Assembly: GCA_030635565.1 (NCBI GenBank)
Contig: DAOVYP010000169.1
Location: 1 to 5,668, forward strand
From: Spirochaeta sp.
GTDB taxonomy: Bacteria; Spirochaetota; Spirochaetia; DSM-2461
DNA: 5,668 nt
Direction of reading: 5' to 3'
This document shows positions 1-5,668 of the stretch, piece by piece (positions within the stretch are counted from its first letter, which is position 1; each line of letters starts with the position of its first letter). The notes beneath the pieces are model-generated. The model was not told where the DNA came from and did no database searches. It worked only from the letters and a program-made list of their open reading frames with translations. The translations under genes were made by a program, and so were the position numbers.

Positions 1-828
1 AAACGCCTGACCCAGGCCCGGAACAATTTCGATAACGGCCTGGCTCCGGAACTCGAAGTGCTGTCTGCGGAAGTCACCGTGGCCAATCTTCAGCCTGCAT
101 ACAATGGCATCGTAGCGGGATACGACAGCCTGATGCTCTTCTTCAAGTTTCTCATCGGCGAAGACCGTAACGCGGAAATCGTATTGGATGGAAACCTGGA
201 GACCGAACTCTACCATCTCGATTCCGAAGCTCTGATAAACAGTTATATGGCCCGGCGCCTGGATATCCGGGGACTGGATAAACAGATTGAAGCTCTTGGG
301 TACGCCAAGAAAACCATGAATCGGAATTTCAACACTCCAACCCTGGCCCTGGGATACAGTTATGGAATCACAGGAATCAATCCTGCGGGCGGAGGTATCG
401 ATACCTGGAGTGACTCGGGTAAATTGAGCCTCAATCTTCAGTGGAAATTCGATGGTCTCATCCCCGGATCGAGCTCCAATGTCCAGGTAAAGGAGATGCA
501 GGATAAAATTGACACGTTAAGCCTGGCCAAGCAGATGGCTTTCGAAACTGCGGGTATGGAAATCACCAACCTGGTGAACAACCTGGATACATCACGTAAA
601 ACCATCGAAGCCAACACCTCCAGTGTCGAACTGGCCCGAAGGAACTTCGAACTCACCGAGGAAGCATACAATGTGGGCACCCGGGAACTGCTGGATGTCG
701 AAACCCGACAGCAGGATTTCCTGCAGGCCGTACAGCAGCTGCTGCTGGCCAAATATGAATACATCGCCGGTCTTCTGGACCTGGAATACGCATTGAACGC
801 ACCCAGGGATGAGTTCCTGGGTCAATAG
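1..828 (+). CDS. TolC-family outer-membrane efflux channel, 3' part only
   Basis: The reading frame is open from the first base and stops at TAG 826-828, giving the C-terminal 275 residues; the start and signal peptide lie before the window. Family knowledge: these proteins form a trimeric beta-barrel with a long periplasmic helical tunnel that is the exit duct of tripartite pumps. What shows it: the duplicated outer-membrane efflux protein pattern is visible twice, as NNFDNGLAPELEVLSAE (residues 8-24) and EEAYNVGTRELLDVETRQ (about 220-237), each within long amphipathic helix. Between them lie strand-like stretches, one at about 113-127 and one at 140-155 that ends in the typical W-x-F-x-G-L-I-P-G pattern. 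The C-terminus ends soon after the last helix, with no long tail. It is the first visible gene of the pump operon, 26 bases before the adaptor. Borrelia BesC is the best-known counterpart by gene order, but I cannot assign orthology. Family is sure; substrate is unknown. Confidence 0.93.
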   Translation, partial: KRLTQARNNFDNGLAPELEVLSAEVTVANLQPAYNGIVAGYDSLMLFFKFLIGEDRNAEIVLDGNLETELYHLDSEALINSYMARRLDIRGLDKQIEALGYAKKTMNRNFNTPTLALGYSYGITGINPAGGGIDTWSDSGKLSLNLQWKFDGLIPGSSSNVQVKEMQDKIDTLSLAKQMAFETAGMEITNLVNNLDTSRKTIEANTSSVELARRNFELTEEAYNVGTRELLDVETRQQDFLQAVQQLLLAKYEYIAGLLDLEYALNAPRDEFLGQ

Positions 829-842
829 ATAAATAAGTTACC

Positions 843-851
843 GGAGGAGAG
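843..851 (+). promoter_or_regulatory. Ribosome binding site of the adaptor gene
   Basis: GGAGGAGAG is a near-perfect Shine-Dalgarno sequence. The GGAGG core (843-847) is seven bases before ATG 855, which fixes that start. It lies in the 26-base gap after the channel gene. Confidence 0.85.
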
Positions 852-854
852 ATT

Positions 855-1853
855 ATGAAAAAGGCGGATAAATCCGTTAAGCAAGTGAAAGAAAAGAAGA
901 AAAAGAAAGGTCGGATCGGATTCATTATTATCATCCTGGTTCTCGTTGTCATTCTTGCAGGCATTATAGGCCTGGGCATCATTAAGAAAGGCGGTGGACC
1001 GGCAGGCAAGTTCAGTTTTGGAGGTCCCGGAAAACCCGACGAACCGGAAGAAGTCGTGTTCGCGGTAAATACCACGATCGCGGTCACAGGGCCCATAGCT
1101 GACTATTTCGAGATAAACGGCGAAGTTATCACCGCCAGCTCGGTTGACACCTACGCCGACGCTCAGGGCATTCTTGCCCGACTCCATGTCGGTCTGGGAG
1201 ACTACGTCCGTACAGGACAGGTCATCGCCGAAGTGGACCCCTCCCGGCCCGGACTCAATTATGCCCTGAGCCCGGTGAAAGCCCGGGTCTCCGGAACTAT
1301 CATTGCCCTTCCCCTCGATAGGGGCGACTCGGTAAGTGCCCAGGTTCCTGTAGCTACCATAGGTGATTTGAGGCGCCTCCAGGTGGTGACGGCCATCCCC
1401 GAACGGTTCATTTCCCGGATTCGAATCGGCATGTCCGCAGAGGTGTACCTGGAAGCCTGGCCCGGCCATGTTATTCCACTGGAAGTCAGCGAGATTGACC
1501 CGGTGGTGAATTCCGCCAGTCGAACCATGGAAATCAAGATGGACATCCCCGCAGGTCAGGATAAGGCCAAGGCCGGAATGTACGCCGAAATACGGCTCAC
1601 TACCGATGAAAAGGACGATGTGGTAAAAATCCCCGCCGATACGGTTCTGCGCAGACTGGGTGAGATTTTCGTCTATGTCGTTGATGGTGAGATAGCCAAG
1701 AAGAGGATTGTCGTTCCGGGGATCACCCTGGGAGGGATCGTGGAAATAATCGACGGTATCGAAGCCGGAGAAAAGATTGTTTACCAGGGCCAGACGCTCC
1801 TGGAAGACGGGGTGAAAGTCCGCATCGTCCGGGAAATCCAGGTGGTTAACTAA
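855..1853 (+). CDS. Periplasmic adaptor (membrane fusion protein) of an RND pump, hairpin-less type
   Basis: This 332-residue protein should link the permease to the outer-membrane channel. A Lys-rich cytoplasmic start (residues 2-20, with KKKKK at 14-18) precedes one membrane segment (21-43) and a Gly/Pro/Lys linker; there is no lipobox Cys, so it is anchored by a helix rather than by lipid. The two lipoyl half-motifs are at about 103-128 (G-D-Y-V-R-T-G-Q-V-I-A) and 139-171 (S-P-V-K-A-R-V-S-G-T-I, then R-G-D-S-V). Beta-barrel and membrane-proximal domains follow to the C-terminus, including the typical I-P-A-D-T-V-L and G-I-E-A-G-E-K-I-V motifs. Odd: the halves are joined by only about ten residues (DPSRPGLNYAL), where most adaptors have a long helical hairpin. 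Borrelia BesA is a described adaptor with the same lack. Its stop codon abuts the permease start, so the two are probably co-translated. Family is secure; the hairpin loss is read directly from the sequence. Confidence 0.94.
   Translation: MKKADKSVKQVKEKKKKKGRIGFIIIILVLVVILAGIIGLGIIKKGGGPAGKFSFGGPGKPDEPEEVVFAVNTTIAVTGPIADYFEINGEVITASSVDTYADAQGILARLHVGLGDYVRTGQVIAEVDPSRPGLNYALSPVKARVSGTIIALPLDRGDSVSAQVPVATIGDLRRLQVVTAIPERFISRIRIGMSAEVYLEAWPGHVIPLEVSEIDPVVNSASRTMEIKMDIPAGQDKAKAGMYAEIRLTTDEKDDVVKIPADTVLRRLGEIFVYVVDGEIAKKRIVVPGITLGGIVEIIDGIEAGEKIVYQGQTLLEDGVKVRIVREIQVVN
1840..1845 (+). promoter_or_regulatory. Ribosome binding site of the permease gene inside the adaptor gene
   Basis: AGGTGG, one mismatch from AGGAGG, lies eight bases before ATG 1854 and within the last codons of the adaptor. 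The adaptor stop TAA (1851-1853) directly precedes the permease ATG with no gap. This suggests that ribosomes finishing the adaptor re-initiate on the permease. The site is weaker than those of the adaptor gene and the PII-like gene. Confidence 0.55.
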
Positions 1854-4800
1854 ATGAGTATCGCTAAAAGGGTCGTCAACAGACCGACGACCTTCCTGAT
1901 TATTTACGCTTTGATCGTCGGGTTGGCGCTCTACATCCTGCCTCAGGTGCCAGTTGATCTTTTTCCGGAGATTTCACCTCCCATTCTGGTAATCTTCACC
2001 GATTATCCTGGTGCCGGACCTGAAGAAGTCGAGCAGACTGTCACCCGTCCGATGGAAGGAGCACTGACGAACGTCAGCAACGTCAAGGCCATCAATTCCA
2101 CATCATCGGAAGGCACAAGCACTATCATTCTGGAACTCAGTTGGGGACTGGATCTGTCGGAGGCCACCAACGAAGTCCGGGACAAGCTGGAATTCGTCAA
2201 GGACTTTCTTCCCGACGATGCCGGGACACCTCAGATATTCAAATTCGATCCCTCCCTCATCCCCATTTTCCAGATGTCGGTAGAGGGGAACCGGAGTCCC
2301 GACGAGCTGTTTGAAATAGCCAAGGATCAGATACAGCCACGCCTGGAACAAGTCGACGGCGTTGCCCTGGTGACACTTTCCGGAGGTCGTGACAGGGCCA
2401 TCCGCGTGGAAGTCTCTCAGAACCGGCTGGAAGCCTACGGCATCACCCTCTCCCAGGTCACCCAGGCCCTGGCCGCCCAGAATATCCAGATCGGATCCGG
2501 CAGTGTTTATGAGGGAAATTTCAAATACCTCGTTCAGACCAAGGGACAATTCGACAGCATCGAAGACATCCACAACGCGGTTATCACCTATAAAGGCGGG
2601 GGTGTAAATCCTCTTACCGGGGAGAGCACCGGTTCTCTTACACCTGTCAGGCTCCGGGATTTCGCGGAAATCACAGATTCATACAAAGACACCACCAACG
2701 CCACCTACGTCAACGGCAAGCCCGGAATATATCTTTCCATGCAGAAACAGTCGGGAACCAACTCGGTGGAGGTGGCGGACAACATCATCGCCAAGCTCGA
2801 CGAAGTCCGGGATATTCTGCCCGCCGGCGTGGATCTGACGGTGATATACGACACGACAAAAATCATCCGGCAATCCCTCCGCGGTGTAACATCCTCAGCC
2901 ATTTTCGGGGCGGTATTGGCCATGGCGATGTTGTTTGTTTTCCTCCGAAGCTTCAAGAGCACCATCATCATCGGCCTCTCCATTCCCATCAGCCTGCTGG
3001 TTACCATCATGGTGATGTATTTCTCCGGACTCACCCTGAACATCATGACCCTTGCGGGACTCACCCTGGGAATAGGAATGATTGTAGACTCGTCCATCGT
3101 CATCCTGGAAAACATCTTCAGATACCGTGAGAAAGGTGCGAAAGCAATTCCGGCAGCCTACCTGGGCTCCCAGGAAATGATTACCGCCATCACAGCGTCA
3201 ATTCTCACCACAGTGGGAATATTCCTGCCTCTTCTGTTGTTCAAGGATGAACTGGATATCATCGGCGTTCTCTTCAAGGACCTGGCCCTCACCATCGTCA
3301 TCGCATTGCTCGCATCCCTGGTGGTGGCTGTTTCCCTGGTACCGGTGCTCTCCAGCAAATACCTCAAGCTCTACACTCGTAAGCAGAGACCCGTCAAATC
3401 CCGCTTTTTCGCGGCCATCGACTCCGGTATGGAACGTGCATTCCGGGGCATGGATAACGGATATAAACGCCTTCTGGCCCGGGTCCTGGATCATAAAGGG
3501 CTCACCGCCGTCATCATTGTGTTGGTCCTGGTCATCAGCTTTTTCACACTGGAACCGCTGGGAGGTAACATCGGCATCGAGCTGGCGCCCGGTCAGGCTC
3601 AGGACGTGGTGCAGATCAATCTGGAATTCCCGGTGGGAACACGATACGAAGTCACCGAAGACGCTCTTCTGCAGCTGGCGGAGATTGCCCGGGTCGAACT
3701 TGAAGGCTATCAGGATATCTTCGTTCTTGCCGGTAATGACGGCGGTTTCTTCGGAGGTAATGCATCCAACAGGGGAGTTCTGTTCATCACCCTCCCACCA
3801 TTCGAGGAACAGATTGACGGTTATGACGACATGCTCGAGAAAATGCGCCTGTTTTACGATAAGTTTCCATCAGCCAACTTCGACGTATCCGAGCAAGGTT
3901 TTATGGGGGGCGGATCTCCCATTGACATCGTTCTGCGAACCGATGATCTGGACAAGGCTCGTAAAGTGGCTATCGAAATCCAGGAATTGCTGGAAAACAA
4001 CGTTGAGGAAGTCATCGAACCCCAGATATCCCTGAGTGACGGCCTCCCCATCGCCAGCATCGTCATAGACCGGGACAAAGCTTATTCCCTGGGTCTGAAT
4101 ATTTACAATGTTGCCAATGAGATAAGTACGGCTGTGGACGGCAAGACCGCCGGCCGATATCGATCCGGCGGAGATGAAATCGACATACTCGTGATTCTTC
4201 GGGAAGAAGATCGAAGCGAGATTCCCGATCTGGACCGCATTTTCATCTTGAGTCGGACGGGGGAACGCATTCCGGTGAGTTCCATCGCAAAAATCGAGCG
4301 GACAGCCGGTCCGGTTTCCATCAGTCGTGAAGACCGCTCACGGGTGGTTCATGTTACCGCTCGTCAGAAACCCGGTGTTTCCCTGAATATGGCCGATACG
4401 GCCGTCAGGAATGCGATATCGGAAAACATCGTCCTGGACGATGATGTCATCCTCGAATACTCCGGAGACTTTGCCGATCTGATTAAATACATCGGGAAAT
4501 TCGTCCTGGTTATGCTGGTGGCCCTTGCATTGGTGTACGGTATCATGGCCAGCCTCTTCGAATCATTGAAGGATCCGTTCATCATATTCCTGTCCATCTT
4601 CATGATTATTCCGGGGATACTTCTGCTCTACTCCTTCATGAACCTGCCTATATTCGGCATCAGTACGCCCCTTTCCATGTTCTCCGCCGTCGGTCTGTTG
4701 ATGCTGGTGGGTATCGCGGTAAATAACGGCATCGTCCTGGTGGACTACATGAATCTCCTCCGGGACCGGGGATACTGTATCCCCGACGCCGCCATCGAGG

Positions 4801-5075
4801 CCGGCGGCAACCGCCTGCGGCCCATACTGATGACCTCACTCACAACGATTCTCGGGATGATGCCCCTGGCCTTCGGAAGCGGAGAGGGAGCCGAACTGGT
4901 CAGGCCCATCGGTCAGACCATCGTCGGCGGCATGGTGATGAGCACCCTGATGACCCTGTTTCTGGTTCCCATGCTCTACGCGCGGATGAACCGGAAATAC
5001 GACGCAAAAAGGATTGTCCAGGCAAGCTGTGAAGATCCTGAAACTGCAGCCATGCCTGAAGGAGGAGAAGCATGA
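1854..5075 (+). CDS. RND-family efflux permease (AcrB/HAE-like)
   Basis: A 1073-residue inner-membrane proton antiporter, the engine of the pump; the length suits the family (about 1030-1070). The usual plan is visible as two repeats: TM1 at about 10-30, a large periplasmic region, TM2-6 at about 347-495, TM7 at about 550-567, a second periplasmic region, and TM8-12 at about 880-1042. Family marks include VPVDLFPEISPP after TM1, P-G-A-G-P-E-E-V-E, S-S-E-G-T-S in the first porter subdomain, LRSF after TM2, and RLRPILMTSL in TM11 (R987, T994). Proton-relay residues differ from AcrB: TM4 has V-D412-S413-S instead of Asp-Asp, and TM10 has V-N957-N where AcrB has Lys940. Residues 248-261 (GGGVNPLTGESTGS) are an insertion relative to AcrB at the docking-domain hairpin. 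I see no heavy-metal (CzcA/CusA) signature, so a hydrophobic or amphiphilic drug-type substrate is more likely, but this is inference. Its TGA overlaps the start of the next gene. Confidence 0.96.
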   Translation: MSIAKRVVNRPTTFLIIYALIVGLALYILPQVPVDLFPEISPPILVIFTDYPGAGPEEVEQTVTRPMEGALTNVSNVKAINSTSSEGTSTIILELSWGLDLSEATNEVRDKLEFVKDFLPDDAGTPQIFKFDPSLIPIFQMSVEGNRSPDELFEIAKDQIQPRLEQVDGVALVTLSGGRDRAIRVEVSQNRLEAYGITLSQVTQALAAQNIQIGSGSVYEGNFKYLVQTKGQFDSIEDIHNAVITYKGGGVNPLTGESTGSLTPVRLRDFAEITDSYKDTTNATYVNGKPGIYLSMQKQSGTNSVEVADNIIAKLDEVRDILPAGVDLTVIYDTTKIIRQSLRGVTSSAIFGAVLAMAMLFVFLRSFKSTIIIGLSIPISLLVTIMVMYFSGLTLNIMTLAGLTLGIGMIVDSSIVILENIFRYREKGAKAIPAAYLGSQEMITAITASILTTVGIFLPLLLFKDELDIIGVLFKDLALTIVIALLASLVVAVSLVPVLSSKYLKLYTRKQRPVKSRFFAAIDSGMERAFRGMDNGYKRLLARVLDHKGLTAVIIVLVLVISFFTLEPLGGNIGIELAPGQAQDVVQINLEFPVGTRYEVTEDALLQLAEIARVELEGYQDIFVLAGNDGGFFGGNASNRGVLFITLPPFEEQIDGYDDMLEKMRLFYDKFPSANFDVSEQGFMGGGSPIDIVLRTDDLDKARKVAIEIQELLENNVEEVIEPQISLSDGLPIASIVIDRDKAYSLGLNIYNVANEISTAVDGKTAGRYRSGGDEIDILVILREEDRSEIPDLDRIFILSRTGERIPVSSIAKIERTAGPVSISREDRSRVVHVTARQKPGVSLNMADTAVRNAISENIVLDDDVILEYSGDFADLIKYIGKFVLVMLVALALVYGIMASLFESLKDPFIIFLSIFMIIPGILLLYSFMNLPIFGISTPLSMFSAVGLLMLVGIAVNNGIVLVDYMNLLRDRGYCIPDAAIEAGGNRLRPILMTSLTTILGMMPLAFGSGEGAELVRPIGQTIVGGMVMSTLMTLFLVPMLYARMNRKYDAKRIVQASCEDPETAAMPEGGEA
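5061..5067 (+). promoter_or_regulatory. Ribosome binding site of the PII-like gene
   Basis: GGAGGAG lies inside the last codons of the permease. Its GGAGG core (5061-5065) is six bases before ATG 5072. The strong site, together with the ATGA stop/start overlap, decides this start and points to translational coupling with substantial independent initiation. Confidence 0.85.
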
Positions 5076-5356
5076 GAGGCCTCAAACGCGTCGAAGTCAT
5101 CGCAAATCACTCGGTGGAACAGGACATCATGGATGTCCTGGAAATCAAAGGGCTGGCCGTCCATTTTACAAAGATACCCAGTGTCCACGGCCGTGGGGAT
5201 GCGGATCCCAAACGGGGAGACCATATCTGGCCTGAGGAAAATTTCATTCTCATTATCTACTGCAATGATGCCGAAGCGACGGCTATTGAGGGAGCGATAG
5301 AGGAAGTACGGGAGAGTTTTCCAGACGAGGGAATCCGCTGCTTCATTACCGGCTGA
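5072..5356 (+). CDS. PII-like, PG0541-family transporter-associated protein
   Basis: A 94-residue soluble protein with no signal peptide or membrane segment, so probably cytoplasmic. Its predicted order is beta (5-11), alpha (14-26), beta (28-37), loop (38-56), beta (57-64), alpha (66-82), beta (85-93), which fits the ferredoxin-like fold of PII proteins. The loop at the T-loop position carries H-G-R-G-D (39-43), P46 and H51-I-W-P-E-E-N57; this G-x-G / H-x-W-P / N pattern matches my recollection of the PG0541 family, named from a Porphyromonas gingivalis gene next to an RND pump. I see no Tyr in that loop, so classical GlnB-type uridylylation is unlikely. The start codon overlaps the permease stop by four bases, and a terminator follows directly, making it the last gene of the operon. 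By analogy with PII proteins that bind AmtB and other transporters, it may sense a small ligand and modulate the permease from the cytoplasm; that role, the ligand and trimer formation are inference. Confidence 0.85.
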   Translation: MRGLKRVEVIANHSVEQDIMDVLEIKGLAVHFTKIPSVHGRGDADPKRGDHIWPEENFILIIYCNDAEATAIEGAIEEVRESFPDEGIRCFITG

Positions 5357-5382
5357 AAAACCGACATTTATGTCGTTTTTTC
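5355..5382 (+). terminator. Rho-independent terminator of the pump operon
   Basis: CGACA (5362-5366) pairs with TGTCG (5371-5375) around the four-base loop TTTA, followed by six T (5376-5381). A run of A before the stem (5356-5360) can pair with the T-tract across one C-T mismatch. The stem is short, but the T-tract is good and the position is right. The structure begins inside the TGA stop (5354-5356) of the PII-like gene. Because of the A-tract it could also act on the opposite strand, although no converging gene is seen. Confidence 0.7.
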
Positions 5383-5391
5383 AAGGCCTTG
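5382..5391. repeat. Perfect 10-base palindrome after the terminator
   Basis: CAAGGCCTTG is a perfect inverted repeat with no spacer, directly after the T-tract. It would be about 92-101 bases upstream of the start point predicted from the sigma-54-like element. It may be a protein binding site or chance; no matching family of sites is recognised. Confidence 0.35.
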
Positions 5392-5440
5392 TTTACTTAA
5401 CAGATTCACCACCTCATCAAACCTAAAGCTCTAACCCGCT

Positions 5441-5450
5441 TTCCCGGGAA
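5441..5450. repeat. Perfect 10-base palindrome upstream of the last gene
   Basis: TTCCCGGGAA is a perfect inverted repeat. An alternative pairing, CTTTC (5439-5443) with GAAAG (5451-5455), is also possible around the same centre. It lies just before the sigma-54-like element, and a dimeric regulator binding there is conceivable. Function is not known. Confidence 0.35.
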
Positions 5451-5456
5451 GAAAGT

Positions 5457-5472
5457 AGGCACATCTCTTGCA
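5457..5472 (+). promoter_or_regulatory. Candidate sigma-54 (RpoN) promoter of the last gene
   Basis: AGGCACATCTCTTGCA matches the sigma-54 consensus TGGCACG-N4-TTGCW at 10 of 12 defined positions. The invariant GG (5458-5459) and GC (5470-5471) have the required spacing. The expected transcript start is near 5483, right at the ribosome binding site, so the leader would be only about 12 bases; this is short and argues for caution. I found no convincing sigma-70 -35/-10 pair in the same gap. Sigma-54 is known in spirochaetes, but neither RpoN nor an activator gene is in the window. Confidence 0.4.
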
Positions 5473-5483
5473 ATGCAATATTC

Positions 5484-5488
5484 AGGAG
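5484..5488 (+). promoter_or_regulatory. Ribosome binding site deciding the GTG start of the last gene
   Basis: AGGAG lies six bases before GTG 5495. The nearby ATG at 5490 is too close to the site and meets TGA after two codons (ATG CCG TGA), so GTG is the usable start. Confidence 0.7.
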
Positions 5489-5494
5489 AATGCC

Positions 5495-5668
5495 GTGAAA
5501 GAATCTCTCACACAAACCGTCTTAACCTACAAGGAAACCGGGAAAGGCTGGAACGATCTGTCGGACCGCATCAGTCTCTACATCTACGATTATCCGGGAA
5601 ACTGGACCGATTGGGACGAGGACAAGTGCAGTGATTTCTTTCTTTCATTCCTGCCGAAAATCTCCGGG
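5495..5668 (+). CDS. Unidentified protein, N-terminal 58 residues only
   Basis: A reading frame opens at GTG 5495 behind a good ribosome binding site and stays open to the last base of the window; the 3' end is missing. The 58 visible residues are hydrophilic, with no signal peptide or membrane segment, so the product is probably cytoplasmic. The segment is rich in aromatic and acidic residues: ISLYIYDYP (26-34), W37, W40-D-E-D-K-C (40-45), then S-D-F-F-L-S-F-L-P (46-54). Start choice and codon use look like a real gene: there are many C/G-ending codons as in the neighbours. I do not recognise the family with confidence. The layout (a short helix, Y-x-Y-P, then an acidic D-F-F stretch) reminds me of conserved spirochaetal proteins with a faint likeness to the start of sigma-70-type region 2, but this is a weak impression. 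The terminator before it and its own possible promoter suggest it is independent of the pump operon. Confidence 0.65.
   Translation, partial: MKESLTQTVLTYKETGKGWNDLSDRISLYIYDYPGNWTDWDEDKCSDFFLSFLPKISG

Noticed and set aside
855..990. Adaptor as a lipoprotein
   Set aside because: There is no Cys near the N-terminal hydrophobic segment. The Lys-rich start and uninterrupted 23-residue segment indicate a membrane anchor.
822..1469. Open frame of 215 codons on the - strand opposite the adaptor
   Set aside because: It is a shadow of the adaptor gene: Gly/Asp-rich, without motifs or a sensible gene context. The same applies to the other opposite-strand frames under the channel and permease genes.
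3247..4035. Open frame of 262 codons on the + strand inside the permease gene
   Set aside because: It overlaps the RND permease in another frame. The translation is Ser/Trp/Arg-rich with no family motifs, and the permease frame is intact with clear homology throughout.
4147..4171. Inverted repeat CCGCCGG / CCGGCGG with an 11-base loop that contains CGATATCG
   Set aside because: It lies inside the permease coding region and is explained by the G/R-rich stretch TAGRYRSGGD. There is no T-tract, so it is not a terminator, and a regulatory role has no support.
1854..5075. Possible heavy-metal (CzcA/CusA) type permease, suggested by the PII-like neighbour
   Set aside because: PII-like genes also accompany metal RND pumps, but the permease motifs and the adaptor (no His/Met-rich metal sites seen) fit the drug-type branch better.
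5389..5429. Sigma-70 promoter with TTGTTT as -35
   Set aside because: No -10-like hexamer occurs at 16-18 bases; the nearest A/T-rich candidate (TAAAGC at 5424) is 29 bases away.

Overview
The window holds the 3' part of one operon for a tripartite efflux pump of the RND (resistance-nodulation-division) type, followed by the start of a second transcription unit. All genes are on the + strand. The order is: outer-membrane channel of the TolC family (3' part only, 1-828), periplasmic adaptor (855-1853), inner-membrane RND permease (1854-5075) and a small PII-like protein of the PG0541 type (5072-5356). The operon is tightly packed: a 26-base gap, a zero-base junction and a 4-base ATGA overlap. 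It appears to end at a hairpin plus T-tract directly at the last stop codon. No regulator gene and no operon promoter are visible; the promoter must lie upstream of the window.

The intergenic stretch 5357-5494 (138 bases) carries the terminator, two perfect 10-base palindromes and a candidate sigma-54 promoter. A new reading frame then starts at GTG 5495 with a good ribosome binding site and runs off the window end after 58 codons. Its product is not identified.

The likely source is a diderm bacterium of moderate GC content, and a spirochaete is favoured. The reasons are the channel-adaptor-permease gene order, which matches besC-besA-besB of Borrelia, and an adaptor that lacks the alpha-helical hairpin, as BesA does. 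Similar adaptor/permease/PG0541 clusters also occur in Bacteroidetes, so the assignment is an inference from gene content, not a proof.

Together the products should form a proton-driven pump that takes substrates from the inner membrane or periplasm and expels them through the outer-membrane channel. The substrate cannot be read from the sequence. The noteworthy points are the hairpin-less adaptor, a glycine-rich insertion in the permease at the position of the channel-facing docking loop, an altered proton-relay set (Asp-Ser instead of Asp-Asp; Asn instead of Lys), the PII-like protein translationally coupled to the permease, and the sigma-54-like element before the last gene. These components belong to recognisable families; I see no clearly unprecedented system.
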